Source: Leeuwenhoekiella aestuarii
GTDB taxonomy: Bacteria; Bacteroidota; Bacteroidia; Flavobacteriales; Flavobacteriaceae
Direction: 5' to 3'
Length of the DNA: 61,789 nucleotides
Assembly: GCF_004104055.1 (NCBI RefSeq)
Contig: NZ_QOVJ01000013.1
Location: forward strand, 1 to 61,789
Program-made: the position numbers and the translations under genes
Shown: in pieces, positions 51,902-60,021 of the stretch
Layout of the letters: the number at the start of each line of letters is the position of its first letter
Position numbering within the stretch: the first letter of the stretch is position 1
The notes under the pieces: generated by a model
Seen by the model: only the letters and a program-made list of their open reading frames with translations
Database searches by the model: none
What the model was told of the DNA's origin: nothing

Positions 51902-51930
51902 CCCAGTCTTTTAAAATGTTGAAAGCACGC

Positions 51931-52512
51931 TTAGCTTTCAATGTCTTTTAAATAAAAGTAAAGAACAAGCATAGCAGTAGGGACCTCACTGCGGTTGATG
52001 GGTACATGTGGAATTCTCCCGTCGAAAAATATGGAGTCCCCTTCGTGCAAAGTTACTTCCTCATCACCAATGTTGTAAACACAACTTCCAGAGAGCATAT
52101 ACTTAAATTCATAGGCATCGGTTTCTACTTTACTACGTTCAGAACCGGGTTGAATTTCAAGCAAAACTGCCTCAAAAGCTATAGAAGCAAGTGATTTGCC
52201 AAAAATAGATTTATACTGAAAGCCTTTAGCATCATCTTCTTTTTCTAGTAAGGAATGTTCTGCTTTGCGAGAAACAATAAAAGAAGTTTTTCCGCTTTGC
52301 GGAAGACTATTAAAAAAAGCAGCTACTTCGATCTCTAAAGCATTGATGATATTTAACAATACCGGCAACGAGGGTATTGTCCTTCCGTTTTCTATACGCG
52401 AAATGAGTCCATTACTTACATCTGCTTGGGTTGCAACCGTACTAATGGTAAATCCTTTATCTTTTCTGATTTCTCGAATGCGCTTCCCGATTCCAATTAT
52501 GTAGTCTTCCAA
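51931..52512 (-). CDS. XRE-cupin transcriptional regulator
   Basis: A 193-residue regulator. The XRE helix-turn-helix (about 8-65) contains IGKRIREIRKDKGFTISTVATQADVSNGLISRIENGRTIPSLPVLL. A cupin domain (about 105-190) contains PGSERSKVETDAYEFKYMLSGSCVYNIGDEEVTLHEGDSIFFDG. It senses a small metabolite through the cupin. It is convergent with the phosphonate genes, 29 bases after the hydrolase stop, and is the obvious candidate for their control. Confidence 0.9.
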   Translation of the reverse strand: MEDYIIGIGKRIREIRKDKGFTISTVATQADVSNGLISRIENGRTIPSLPVLLNIINALEIEVAAFFNSLPQSGKTSFIVSRKAEHSLLEKEDDAKGFQYKSIFGKSLASIAFEAVLLEIQPGSERSKVETDAYEFKYMLSGSCVYNIGDEEVTLHEGDSIFFDGRIPHVPINRSEVPTAMLVLYFYLKDIES

Positions 52513-53283
52513 ATCTTTAGTTTTTACTATTTGTAAATATCCAAAATGTTTTAGGATTCGGTTGACTTCCTGGCATTTTTTGAATCAATCTATATATCAA
52601 TTTATTCTAAACAGCACATTGCCACGTTTTAAAAAAACTATATAGATCAGATAGCAGGGTAGCCCTCCATTTTAACTACCTGCTTTAAGGTAGTCTGGTT
52701 CAAATATACTTCTGGGCTATACTGAGGTGAAACTAATTTTATACCATATTCACCCACTGAAAATGTGGTAAAGTGTGGTTGGAGTGTGGTAGCACTAGGC
52801 TTTTTACTGCTCCAAGATGACCAGAAGTGATGAAGGAAAGCAGTACTAAAAAAGACCTAACTGTATCTGAATTCGTACTAGAACAGCAGTCCAGGTTCTA
52901 AAAGCAGAGGTGTCAAATTTGATATTACGGTATTTCACAGAACAGAGTCTTATTAGTTCTCCATGCATATCATTACAGACATAATTTTAGAGTTGACCTC
53001 TGAATTAAAATTAATTGAAAAGGATTTAAACTTTAAAAAGTTTGAGGGCATTGCGGAATTGGAAGAACAAATAAAAGGACGAATCAATGAACTGAGGTAA
53101 AATACAACGCTGCATCTGCTTTAAATTAGAAGACCTATCTATGCTTTGCTAGAATCTGTAGTCACAGACACGAACTATTTTATTTAATACTTTTAGGCCT
53201 ATCCTTTGGGTAAAACAGACACATAATTCTCATAGAAGGGTAAATCTGATTTAGGTTGGATACACAAAATTCAAGAAGTTTAG
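52513..53283. other. gene-poor spacer
   Basis: No large frame. There is a small hairpin ACTACC / GGTAGT (52673-52692) and a possible 45-codon gene at 52963-53100. Otherwise I see no repeat, RNA gene or third copy of the tRNA repeat that would mark an island boundary. The sequence looks like decayed accessory DNA. Confidence 0.4.
52963..53100 (+). CDS. possible 45-residue helical protein
   Basis: The frame starts MHIITDIILELTSELK and continues with an amphipathic, charged pattern (LIEKDLNFKKFEGIAELEEQIKGRINELR written in two parts: LIEKDLNFKKFEG, IAELEEQIKGRINELR). It would be one or two helices, perhaps a coiled coil. Composition is coding-like, unlike the surrounding DNA, but there is no recognised family. 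Confidence is low. Confidence 0.35.
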   Translation: MHIITDIILELTSELKLIEKDLNFKKFEGIAELEEQIKGRINELR

Positions 53284-53520
53284 TTACTTAAGGATCTCCT
53301 CAACATCAATTTCAACTACATATCTTCCCAATTCATATACAAGCTGAAAGGTGGTTTTGCAATCAAATTTTTTCTTGAGTTCTTTAAGTTTTTTTTCAAT
53401 ACTGCTTACGGAATCAGGCTTTTGGCCGAAGTGTCGTAAAACCTTTTTTACTTCTTGAATGTTAGCACCTTGCGCAAGAGCACTGATGATATAGGTTTCA
53501 TATTCTGTAAGTGTATTCAT
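53284..53520 (-). CDS. small LuxR-type HTH protein
   Basis: A 78-residue protein that is nearly only a GerE/LuxR-like DNA-binding domain: LTEYETYIISALAQGANIQEV at the start of the HTH, SVSSIEKKLKELKKKFDCKTTFQLVYELGR at its end. No receiver or sensor domain is attached, so it could be a stand-alone regulator or the remnant of a response regulator. Its neighbours give no target. Confidence 0.65.
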   Translation of the reverse strand: MNTLTEYETYIISALAQGANIQEVKKVLRHFGQKPDSVSSIEKKLKELKKKFDCKTTFQLVYELGRYVVEIDVEEILK

Positions 53521-53760
53521 AATATTCTTCTTTATTAAACCCTGAGCTCAAGCCTCATATCATACCATTGATACGTGTCTAAATCAATTCATAACTACCT
53601 TATAATCAAAGATATTGTAAACTTAGATCACTAGCACTATTTTAGCAGGTATTCCTTTTAAAAATCAATTGGTTTGATTTGAAATAAGGTTTGAGTAAAG
53701 AATATAATCTGAAAAATCAGATCGTTGATCCCAAAATTCTTCAGACTAGTATGGATTAAA

Positions 53761-53790
53761 TATTTATTAATCGTAATATTGCAATAAATA
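53761..53790 (+). promoter_or_regulatory. operator-like palindromes upstream of the arsR-type gene
   Basis: An eight-bp inverted repeat TATTTATT / AATAAATA (53761-53768 and 53783-53790) and an exact ten-base palindrome TATTGCAATA (53777-53786), within 40 bases of the ATG at 53798. This is the usual place for an ArsR autoregulatory site. Confidence 0.55.
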
Positions 53791-53797
53791 AATATTA

Positions 53798-54130
53798 ATG
53801 GGATTAACGAAGTCAGAAATATTTACATCTCAACAAAACACGATAGCGACGTTTGCTAAAGTTTTTGGTCATCCTGCGCGGGTTGCCATTCTAGAGCATT
53901 TGTTTAAGATCAATTCGTGTGTTTGTGGAGACCTTGTGCATGAGATAGGTCTCGCTCAGCCCACCATTTCTCAACATTTAAAAGAATTGAAACAAGTTGG
54001 TCTCATAAAGGGAACTATAGAAGGTACCCGTGTTTGCTATTGTATTGACAACGACAAATGGATGGCTATGAAAGCAGTGATACAAGCATTTCTCGATCAA
54101 GACTTAACCAAAAATCAAGATTGCTGCTAA
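53798..54130 (+). CDS. arsR: ArsR-family metalloregulator
   Basis: A 110-residue winged-helix repressor. The metal-site helix is NSCVCGDLVHEIGLAQPTISQHLKELKQVGLIKG, where the Cys pair in CVC matches the As(III)-sensing ELCVCDL motif. A C-terminal Cys-Cys ends the protein. It would release DNA on binding arsenite or a thiophilic metal. It is first in a group with DUF6428 and the arsenate-reductase-like gene. Confidence 0.88.
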   Translation: MGLTKSEIFTSQQNTIATFAKVFGHPARVAILEHLFKINSCVCGDLVHEIGLAQPTISQHLKELKQVGLIKGTIEGTRVCYCIDNDKWMAMKAVIQAFLDQDLTKNQDCC

Positions 54131-54176
54131 AAAATTTGCAGTGATCAATTGTACTATAACAATAAAACTCGTGACC

Positions 54177-54644
54177 ATGAAACTTGCAGAAGTAAAAAAC
54201 CACCTCAATAATTTAAAAACAATCTCCTTTCAGTTACCTGACGGCGAACTCATACCGGGTCATTTTCACGTTACTGAAGTGGGTAAAGTATCCAAACACT
54301 TTATAGATTGTGGGGGTGTTATCAGGAAAGAACAAGTGGTAAACTTTCAATTATGGAATGCTGATGATTACGATCACAGGTTGCATCCTGAGAAGCTGAT
54401 CCAAATCATTAAACTTTCTGAAGACAAATTAAATATTGATGAAGAGCTAACGGTTGAGGTAGAATATCAAGGTCGTAGCATCGAGACTTTCACGCTTGAT
54501 TTTGATGGTTCTAACTTCTTACTGCTAAACAAACAAACCGATTGTTTAGCAAAAGATCAATGCGGTGTTCCTGCTGAAAAACCTAAAGTAAAAATGGCTG
54601 AACTAAATGCTACTACTTGCACTCCCGGTGGGGGCTGTTGTTAA
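54177..54644 (+). CDS. DUF6428 protein
   Basis: A 155-residue protein of unknown function, of the type found between arsR and arsC-like genes in Bacteroidota (DUF6428). The C-terminus carries several cysteines (DCLAKDQCGV and TTCTPGGGCC), which may bind arsenite or metal. I start it at MKLAEVKNHL; the longer frame from a GTG at 54141 lacks support. It is 15 bases before the phosphatase-like gene. Confidence 0.8.
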   Translation: MKLAEVKNHLNNLKTISFQLPDGELIPGHFHVTEVGKVSKHFIDCGGVIRKEQVVNFQLWNADDYDHRLHPEKLIQIIKLSEDKLNIDEELTVEVEYQGRSIETFTLDFDGSNFLLLNKQTDCLAKDQCGVPAEKPKVKMAELNATTCTPGGGCC

Positions 54645-54659
54645 TCTTGAACTATAAAA

Positions 54660-55289
54660 ATGAACACTACAACCCAAGTTTTTAAACAGCTTACAGAAAC
54701 CATTAATCAACTAGATATTCAGAGCGTTTCTGATGACCGCAAAGCAGTTCTGCAACCTTTAGTAGATTTTATTCAAACTAAAGTAAATGCTCAGGACGAA
54801 ATTCGCATCAACTTTATTTGCACACACAACTCGAGACGCAGTCACCTCTCTCAAGTCTGGGCGCAAACTATTGCTCGTTTTTTAGCTATTAAAAACGTGA
54901 AGTGCTATTCTGGGGGTACTGAAGCCACTGCCCTATTTCCTGTGATTGCACAGACACTTAAAGAAGCTGGTTTTCAAGTCAACCTTCTTTCTACAGGTGA
55001 GAATCCGGTGTATAGTATAAAGTATGGTAAAAATGAACATCCTATTCTTGGGTTTTCAAAAAAACTAGATGATGCTTTTAATCCTTCATCAGACTTTGCA
55101 GCGGTATTAACATGTGATTCGGCTAATGAGGCTTGCCCGTTTGTTACCGGGGCAACAAAACGTATACCCATAACTTTTGAAGATCCAAAAGCTTTTGACA
55201 ATACCCCGTTACAAGCTGAAAAATATAAAGAACGCAGTCTTCAGATCGCAACCGAACTGCTATTTATATTTTCACAGATTACTCGTTAA
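54660..55289 (+). CDS. low-molecular-weight phosphatase / arsenate reductase-like protein
   Basis: A 209-residue protein with the LMW-PTP signature CTHNSRRSHLSQVWAQ (C-x5-R-S loop at about 57-64) as in thioredoxin-linked arsenate reductases. Two later cysteines, in LTCDSANEACPF (about 160-168), match the redox relay pair. It reduces arsenate to arsenite. The N-terminal 50 residues (TQVFKQLTETINQLD) form a helical extension. No arsB/acr3 permease lies nearby, so export must occur elsewhere. Confidence 0.85.
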   Translation: MNTTTQVFKQLTETINQLDIQSVSDDRKAVLQPLVDFIQTKVNAQDEIRINFICTHNSRRSHLSQVWAQTIARFLAIKNVKCYSGGTEATALFPVIAQTLKEAGFQVNLLSTGENPVYSIKYGKNEHPILGFSKKLDDAFNPSSDFAAVLTCDSANEACPFVTGATKRIPITFEDPKAFDNTPLQAEKYKERSLQIATELLFIFSQITR

Positions 55290-55316
55290 AAAATCCCTTT
55301 GATTTCAAAATTTTTC

Positions 55317-55341
55317 AAACCGCCTGAGTGCGGTTTTTTTT
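55317..55341 (+). terminator. terminator of the ars-type operon
   Basis: Stem AACCGC / GCGGTT with loop CTGAGT, followed by a run of about eight T residues. Confidence 0.8.
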
Positions 55342-55443
55342 GTTCACATACACTTCAAGAATTATTATAATAAAGGCGCTAAACTCAATAACGACAACGT
55401 TTTCGAGACGCTTTGTCATTTTTAAAAGGCTTTATATTTCGCA

Positions 55444-55473
55444 GAATTTATCCACAAAAGTGTGGATAAATTC
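55444..55473. repeat. inverted pair of consensus DnaA boxes
   Basis: Arms GAATTTATCCACA (55444-55456) and TGTGGATAAATTC (55461-55473) separated by AAAG. Each arm contains a perfect DnaA box TTATCCACA. An overlapping AAAAGTGT / ACACTTTT dyad (55457-55482) extends the structure. It could be a DnaA-binding locus or simply a hairpin. Confidence 0.6.
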
Positions 55474-55559
55474 TACACTTTTTTTGTGGCATTCTAGAAA
55501 CTAATTCTTCGATAAAAACGCTAACCCCTTGTAGCGCAAGCATCACAAGCGACCTTCCC

Positions 55560-55604
55560 TATTTAGGTTTAGTTATTGGTTAACTATAAATGGAAACCTA
55601 AATA
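55560..55604. promoter_or_regulatory. inverted repeat upstream of the efflux operon
   Basis: An 11-bp perfect dyad TATTTAGGTTT (55560-55570) / AAACCTAAATA (55594-55604) with 23 bases between the arms, ending nine bases before the ATG. It is a candidate operator for an unlinked regulator, or a 5' leader hairpin. Confidence 0.55.
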
Positions 55605-55613
55605 AAAAATGAA

Positions 55614-56756
55614 ATGAAAAATATGTATACTACTCCGCATAGCTTTAGTTTTTTTGCTTTGCTATTCGGTCTTGTCATTTTAAGCTCTTGTAGAGAAGAA
55701 GAAGTTAAAGATGAAGGATTACCACTACCCGTTATTTCTTTAAAAGAAACCAGTGCTGCTAAGAATTTTGAATATGTAGGCTCTATAGAAGGCGTTGAGT
55801 CTGTTGAGATTCGTCCACAGGTTGATGGTATTTTAGAAGAAATATATGTTGATGAAGGTGAGTTCGTAAAAAAAGGACAACCTCTATTTAAAGTAAATAG
55901 TCAACCATATATGGAAGATTATAAAAATGCGGTAGCTAATGTAAATCTTGAAAAAGCAAAATTAGAAAAGGCTCAAAGTGATGTAGAGCGTCTACAACCC
56001 CTTATTGATAATGAAGTGATCTCTGAAGTGCGCATGAAATCTGTAAAAGCAGATTATCAGGTTGCATTATCTTCCCTTCAACAAGCGCAGGCACAAGCTG
56101 CAAATATGCGTATCAATCTTGACTTTACAACTATTAAAGCGCCCGTAAATGGTTTTATGGGGCGTATTCCCAAGTCTATAGGAAACGTTGTAAAGCAAAC
56201 AGATGCTGAACCTCTTACCAACCTGTCTAACGTAAATGATATTTATGTTTACTTTTCTATGAGTGAGTCTGACTATTTATACTTTGAACGTGCAAAAAAT
56301 GATACCTTATCAAACCGGGTCAACGACGAGGTAAAACTAGTTTTGGCTGATGGTTCTATTTATGAGAACAGCGGTCAGATAGATGCGAATTCTGGTCAGA
56401 TAGACCGTACTACAGGTTCTATTATGCTTCGTGCAAAATTCAATAACCCTGATACATTATTACGTTCTGGTAATACCGGTAAAATCTTAATGGAAGAGAT
56501 TTATCCGAATGCGATTCTAGTTCCACAAAGTGCGACTACCTTTATTCAGGATAAAAAGTTTGTATTTATTTTAGATGAAAACAATCTGGCACAGCGTCGC
56601 GAAATTATTACTAAAGGACGCTCAGGAGACAACTACATTGTTGATTCAAAAAGCTTATCTCCAGACGATCGTATTGTGCTTTCCGGGATTGATAAACTGG
56701 CTAGCGGAATCAAGGTTAAACCCATACAACGCGGTCAGTTGACCAGCAGTCTGTAA
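55614..56756 (+). CDS. RND efflux periplasmic adaptor (membrane-fusion) lipoprotein
   Basis: A 380-residue lipoprotein (lipobox LSSC near residue 26). It has the AcrA/MexA architecture: lipoyl-like halves (VEIRPQVDGILEEIYVDEGEFVKKGQPLFKVN and FTTIKAPVNGFMGRIPKSIG) flanking a helical hairpin (about 95-165, KAKLEKAQSDVERLQPLIDNEVI), then beta-barrel and membrane-proximal domains. It links the inner-membrane pump to the outer-membrane channel. It is first in a three-gene operon. Confidence 0.93.
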   Translation: MKNMYTTPHSFSFFALLFGLVILSSCREEEVKDEGLPLPVISLKETSAAKNFEYVGSIEGVESVEIRPQVDGILEEIYVDEGEFVKKGQPLFKVNSQPYMEDYKNAVANVNLEKAKLEKAQSDVERLQPLIDNEVISEVRMKSVKADYQVALSSLQQAQAQAANMRINLDFTTIKAPVNGFMGRIPKSIGNVVKQTDAEPLTNLSNVNDIYVYFSMSESDYLYFERAKNDTLSNRVNDEVKLVLADGSIYENSGQIDANSGQIDRTTGSIMLRAKFNNPDTLLRSGNTGKILMEEIYPNAILVPQSATTFIQDKKFVFILDENNLAQRREIITKGRSGDNYIVDSKSLSPDDRIVLSGIDKLASGIKVKPIQRGQLTSSL

Positions 56757-56819
56757 ACTACACCCAACATTTTTCAAGTAGACTATTTCGTATTTAATCA
56801 ATACCGAAACAACTAACCT

Positions 56820-59800
56820 ATGTTCAAAAAAATCATAAAAAAACCGGTCTTTACGCTGGTTATCACAATAGTTTTAGTGCTTGCTGGTGCTGCAAGTATC
56901 ACTTCGTTACCCGTAGAACGTTTCCCAGAGATTGCACCTCCCAGTGTGAGTGTAGCTGTCTATTACCCAGGTGGTAACGCAGAGACCGTTGCAAAGTCGG
57001 TTTTGCTTCCCATCGAGGAAGCGCTTAATGGTACCGAAAATATGACCTACGCCAACTCTACCGCTACTAACTCTGGTAGAGGACGTGTTACAATCTACTT
57101 TAAGCCGGGGACCGATCCTGATCAGGCTGCAGTAGATATTCAAAATAGAATTTCTGTAATTACTGAAAAAATACCCCCTGAAGTTACTGAGGCTGGTATT
57201 TCTGTGACCAAGCGTATGAAAGGTAGTATCATGACGATCAATATCTTCAGTAAAGATTCTACCTACGATGAAACCTTCTTGAATGCCTATACACGTATCA
57301 ATATACGTCGGGAATTAAAACGGGTTGAAGGTTTAGCCGAAGCTTCAATTCTACGTCAGCGGGATTATGCGATGCGTATCTGGTTGAATCCACAAAAAAT
57401 GGCTTCGTACAACCTTACTCCGCGTGAAGTTTTCAATCAGATAAAAGATCAAAACTTTGAAGCTGCACCAGGTAAATTCGGGGAAAACTCAGACGAGCTC
57501 TTTGAGATCGTAATGAAATACGACGGGCGTTTTAATGAGATTGAAGAATATGAAAATCTTGTTATCAAAACTAATGAAGATGGTGCCCAACTGCATTTAA
57601 AAGATATTGCCCGTGTAGAATTTGGTGCTTCTAACTATACCAGTGAAAATAGACTTGACGGAAAAGCTTCGGTTACTATAGATATTGTGCAAATGAATGG
57701 GGCGAACGCAAAAACCATTGATGAGCGCATTCGTGAAATACTAGAAGAACAGAAAAAATTATTTCCAGAAGGCATAGATTATGAGATCACATACAGTGTA
57801 CGTGACCAGATTGATGAATCTATGAGTCAGGTAATGCATACTTTAGTAGAAGCTTTTATTCTGGTTTTTATCGTGGTTTTTATTTTCCTTCAGGATTTTA
57901 GAGCAACGATCATTACTGCGATTTCGATTCCGGTTTCCTTATTAGGTACCTTCTTTTTCCTCAATATCATAGGTGCCTCAATGAACGTATTGAGTATGCT
58001 ATCACTGGTACTGGCCATAGGTATTGTGGTAGATGACGCCATTGTGGTAATGGAAGCCATACACGAGAAAATGACCCATCACGGTCTTTCAGCAAAGCGA
58101 GCAGTTTCTGCAGCAATGGATGAAATTACAGGTGCAATTATTTCGATCACGGTTGTGATCGCTGCAGTGTTTCTTCCTGTGGCATTCTTAAGCGGACCTG
58201 TAGGGGTATTCTACCAAGAGTTTGCTTATACTATTATTTTTGCGGTTTTAATTTCAGCAATAAATGCATTAACCCTTACTCCTGTTCTAACTAAGATTTT
58301 CTTCGGAAAGAAAAAGCGCGATAAGAAAAAACGCGGAATGGCAAAGACTGTTTCTGAAATAAGACAGATTCGTAAGGCTAAAGTAATGCGTCGTAAAGGA
58401 CTGCGTAAATTTGATTCTGGTTTTGACAAATTCACCGAAAAATACCTAAAAATCGTTCGTTGGTTTTTAGTACATAAATGGGTTGGTGTTGGTGCACTTG
58501 CTGCGATAATTGCTGCTACTGTTTTTCTTTCTAAGATTACTCCGAGTGCTTTTATTCCTACAGAAGATGATAACTTTTTGATTTTCTCCATGAAAATGCC
58601 AGAAGGTTCTTCATTACACCGTACCAATGCGGCATTGCGTAAAGCAGATTCTATTTTACAACTGGATGAGGCTGTAAAAGGAGTTAATACCGTTTCTGGT
58701 TTTAATGTCGTAGATAACGCTAACAGTCCGTCTTCCGGATTAGGTTATGTTCAATTGAAACCCGCTGCAGAGCGCGGTGAGATCACAGAAATTTCAGAAG
58801 TGATAGACAACCTTCTTGCAAAACTGAATCAGATAGACGAAACCGATTTTAATATGTACCCACGACCAACGATTCAAGGTTTTGGTAATTTTGATGGCGT
58901 GCAGTTTATGCTTCAAGATCGCTCTGATGGGGACTTGGGAGAATTTGGTCAGATTGTAAATGAATTCATCAATACACTGAGTAATGAGAAAGAAGTGGGT
59001 AATGCTTTTACAGCTTTTAACCCTAATTTCCCACAATATCGTTTAGATATTGATTACGAAAAAGCAAAGGCTTTAGGAGTTAGTGTAAAAGATATGATGT
59101 TTACGGTTCAATCGTATTTTGGCCGGGTACAACCGGGAGATTTTAACAGGTTCAGCAGACAGTATGGTGTGTATATGCAATCTGATATTCAGTTCAGAGA
59201 ATCTCCGGAATCTTTCAATAGCATTTTTGTGAAAAATGATCGAGGCGAGATGGTACCCGTAAATACGCTTGTAAAATTAGAACAAGCCTATGGACCAGAG
59301 GTTGTTAATAGATACAACTTATATAACGCTGCTAAGATCAATGTAACTCCTGCAAAAGGGTATAGTACTGGTGATGTTATGAAGAAAATTGAAGAACTCA
59401 CCAGCGAGAAACTCCCGGCAACATTGAGCTATGAGTGGACGAGTATGAGTCTTGAGGAGAAGAATTCTGGTGGAGATACCATGATTGTATTTATCATCAT
59501 CATTCTGTTGGTTTATTTTATTCTGGCTTCTCAATATGAAAGTTTCTTACTTCCGCTTGCGGTGATGCTTTCGCTGCCTGTAGGTATATTTGGTGTATTT
59601 GCTGCGATTAATTTAGCTGGCTTAGATAACAACATTTATGTGCAGATAGGTATCATAATGTTGATCGGTTTGCTCGCAAAAAATGCAATTCTGATCGTAG
59701 AATTTGTGGCACAGAAAAGACGTTCTGGCTTATCAGCATTTGATGCTGTGCTTAAGGCAAGTGAATTGCGTATCAGACCTATAATCATGACCTCTCTTGC

Positions 59801-60011
59801 ATTTACCGTGGGACTTGTACCGCTAATGTTTGCTGAAGGATCGTCTGCACAGGGTAATCATTCTGTGAGTATAGGTACCGCCGGCGGAATGATAGGTGGT
59901 ATTGTATTGGGGATCTTTGTGATCCCGGTGATGGCTTATATCTTTCAGATGCTTCATGATAAATACAACCTAGAGCGATTTGGCGATAAAGAAATTGAAG
60001 AAGAAAACTAA
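56820..60011 (+). CDS. AcrB-like RND efflux transporter (HAE1)
   Basis: A 1063-residue proton-driven pump of the hydrophobe/amphiphile family. The start is FKKIIKKPVFTLVITIVLVLAG, and the periplasmic porter has ERFPEIAPPSVSVAVYYPGGNAETV. The transmembrane half carries the proton-relay acidic pair in LAIGIVVDDAIVVMEA. A lysine/arginine-rich cytoplasmic insertion (KKKRDKKKRGMAK, about 498-510) is larger than usual. The C-terminal half has GIIMLIGLLAKNAILIVEF. It expels drugs, detergents or bile-like compounds; the substrate is not deducible. Confidence 0.95.
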   Translation: MFKKIIKKPVFTLVITIVLVLAGAASITSLPVERFPEIAPPSVSVAVYYPGGNAETVAKSVLLPIEEALNGTENMTYANSTATNSGRGRVTIYFKPGTDPDQAAVDIQNRISVITEKIPPEVTEAGISVTKRMKGSIMTINIFSKDSTYDETFLNAYTRINIRRELKRVEGLAEASILRQRDYAMRIWLNPQKMASYNLTPREVFNQIKDQNFEAAPGKFGENSDELFEIVMKYDGRFNEIEEYENLVIKTNEDGAQLHLKDIARVEFGASNYTSENRLDGKASVTIDIVQMNGANAKTIDERIREILEEQKKLFPEGIDYEITYSVRDQIDESMSQVMHTLVEAFILVFIVVFIFLQDFRATIITAISIPVSLLGTFFFLNIIGASMNVLSMLSLVLAIGIVVDDAIVVMEAIHEKMTHHGLSAKRAVSAAMDEITGAIISITVVIAAVFLPVAFLSGPVGVFYQEFAYTIIFAVLISAINALTLTPVLTKIFFGKKKRDKKKRGMAKTVSEIRQIRKAKVMRRKGLRKFDSGFDKFTEKYLKIVRWFLVHKWVGVGALAAIIAATVFLSKITPSAFIPTEDDNFLIFSMKMPEGSSLHRTNAALRKADSILQLDEAVKGVNTVSGFNVVDNANSPSSGLGYVQLKPAAERGEITEISEVIDNLLAKLNQIDETDFNMYPRPTIQGFGNFDGVQFMLQDRSDGDLGEFGQIVNEFINTLSNEKEVGNAFTAFNPNFPQYRLDIDYEKAKALGVSVKDMMFTVQSYFGRVQPGDFNRFSRQYGVYMQSDIQFRESPESFNSIFVKNDRGEMVPVNTLVKLEQAYGPEVVNRYNLYNAAKINVTPAKGYSTGDVMKKIEELTSEKLPATLSYEWTSMSLEEKNSGGDTMIVFIIIILLVYFILASQYESFLLPLAVMLSLPVGIFGVFAAINLAGLDNNIYVQIGIIMLIGLLAKNAILIVEFVAQKRRSGLSAFDAVLKASELRIRPIIMTSLAFTVGLVPLMFAEGSSAQGNHSVSIGTAGGMIGGIVLGIFVIPVMAYIFQMLHDKYNLERFGDKEIEEEN

Positions 60012-60021
60012 CCTACCTACT

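Larger units (their letters stand above)
55290..55613. other. spacer with terminator, DnaA-box palindrome and efflux operator
   Basis: A 324-base non-coding stretch. It contains a terminator-like stem AACCGC/GCGGTT followed by T residues (about 55317-55341), a palindrome of two consensus DnaA boxes (55444-55473), and an inverted repeat just before the efflux operon (55560-55604). No open frame is supported. Confidence 0.7.

Noticed and set aside
52673-52692. Riboswitch or structured RNA
   Set aside because: Only one six-bp hairpin is visible; no conserved riboswitch core could be recognised.
58226-58627. Minus-strand 133-codon frame inside the AcrB-like gene
   Set aside because: Antisense shadow; the plus-strand reading is a full-length RND pump with intact motifs.
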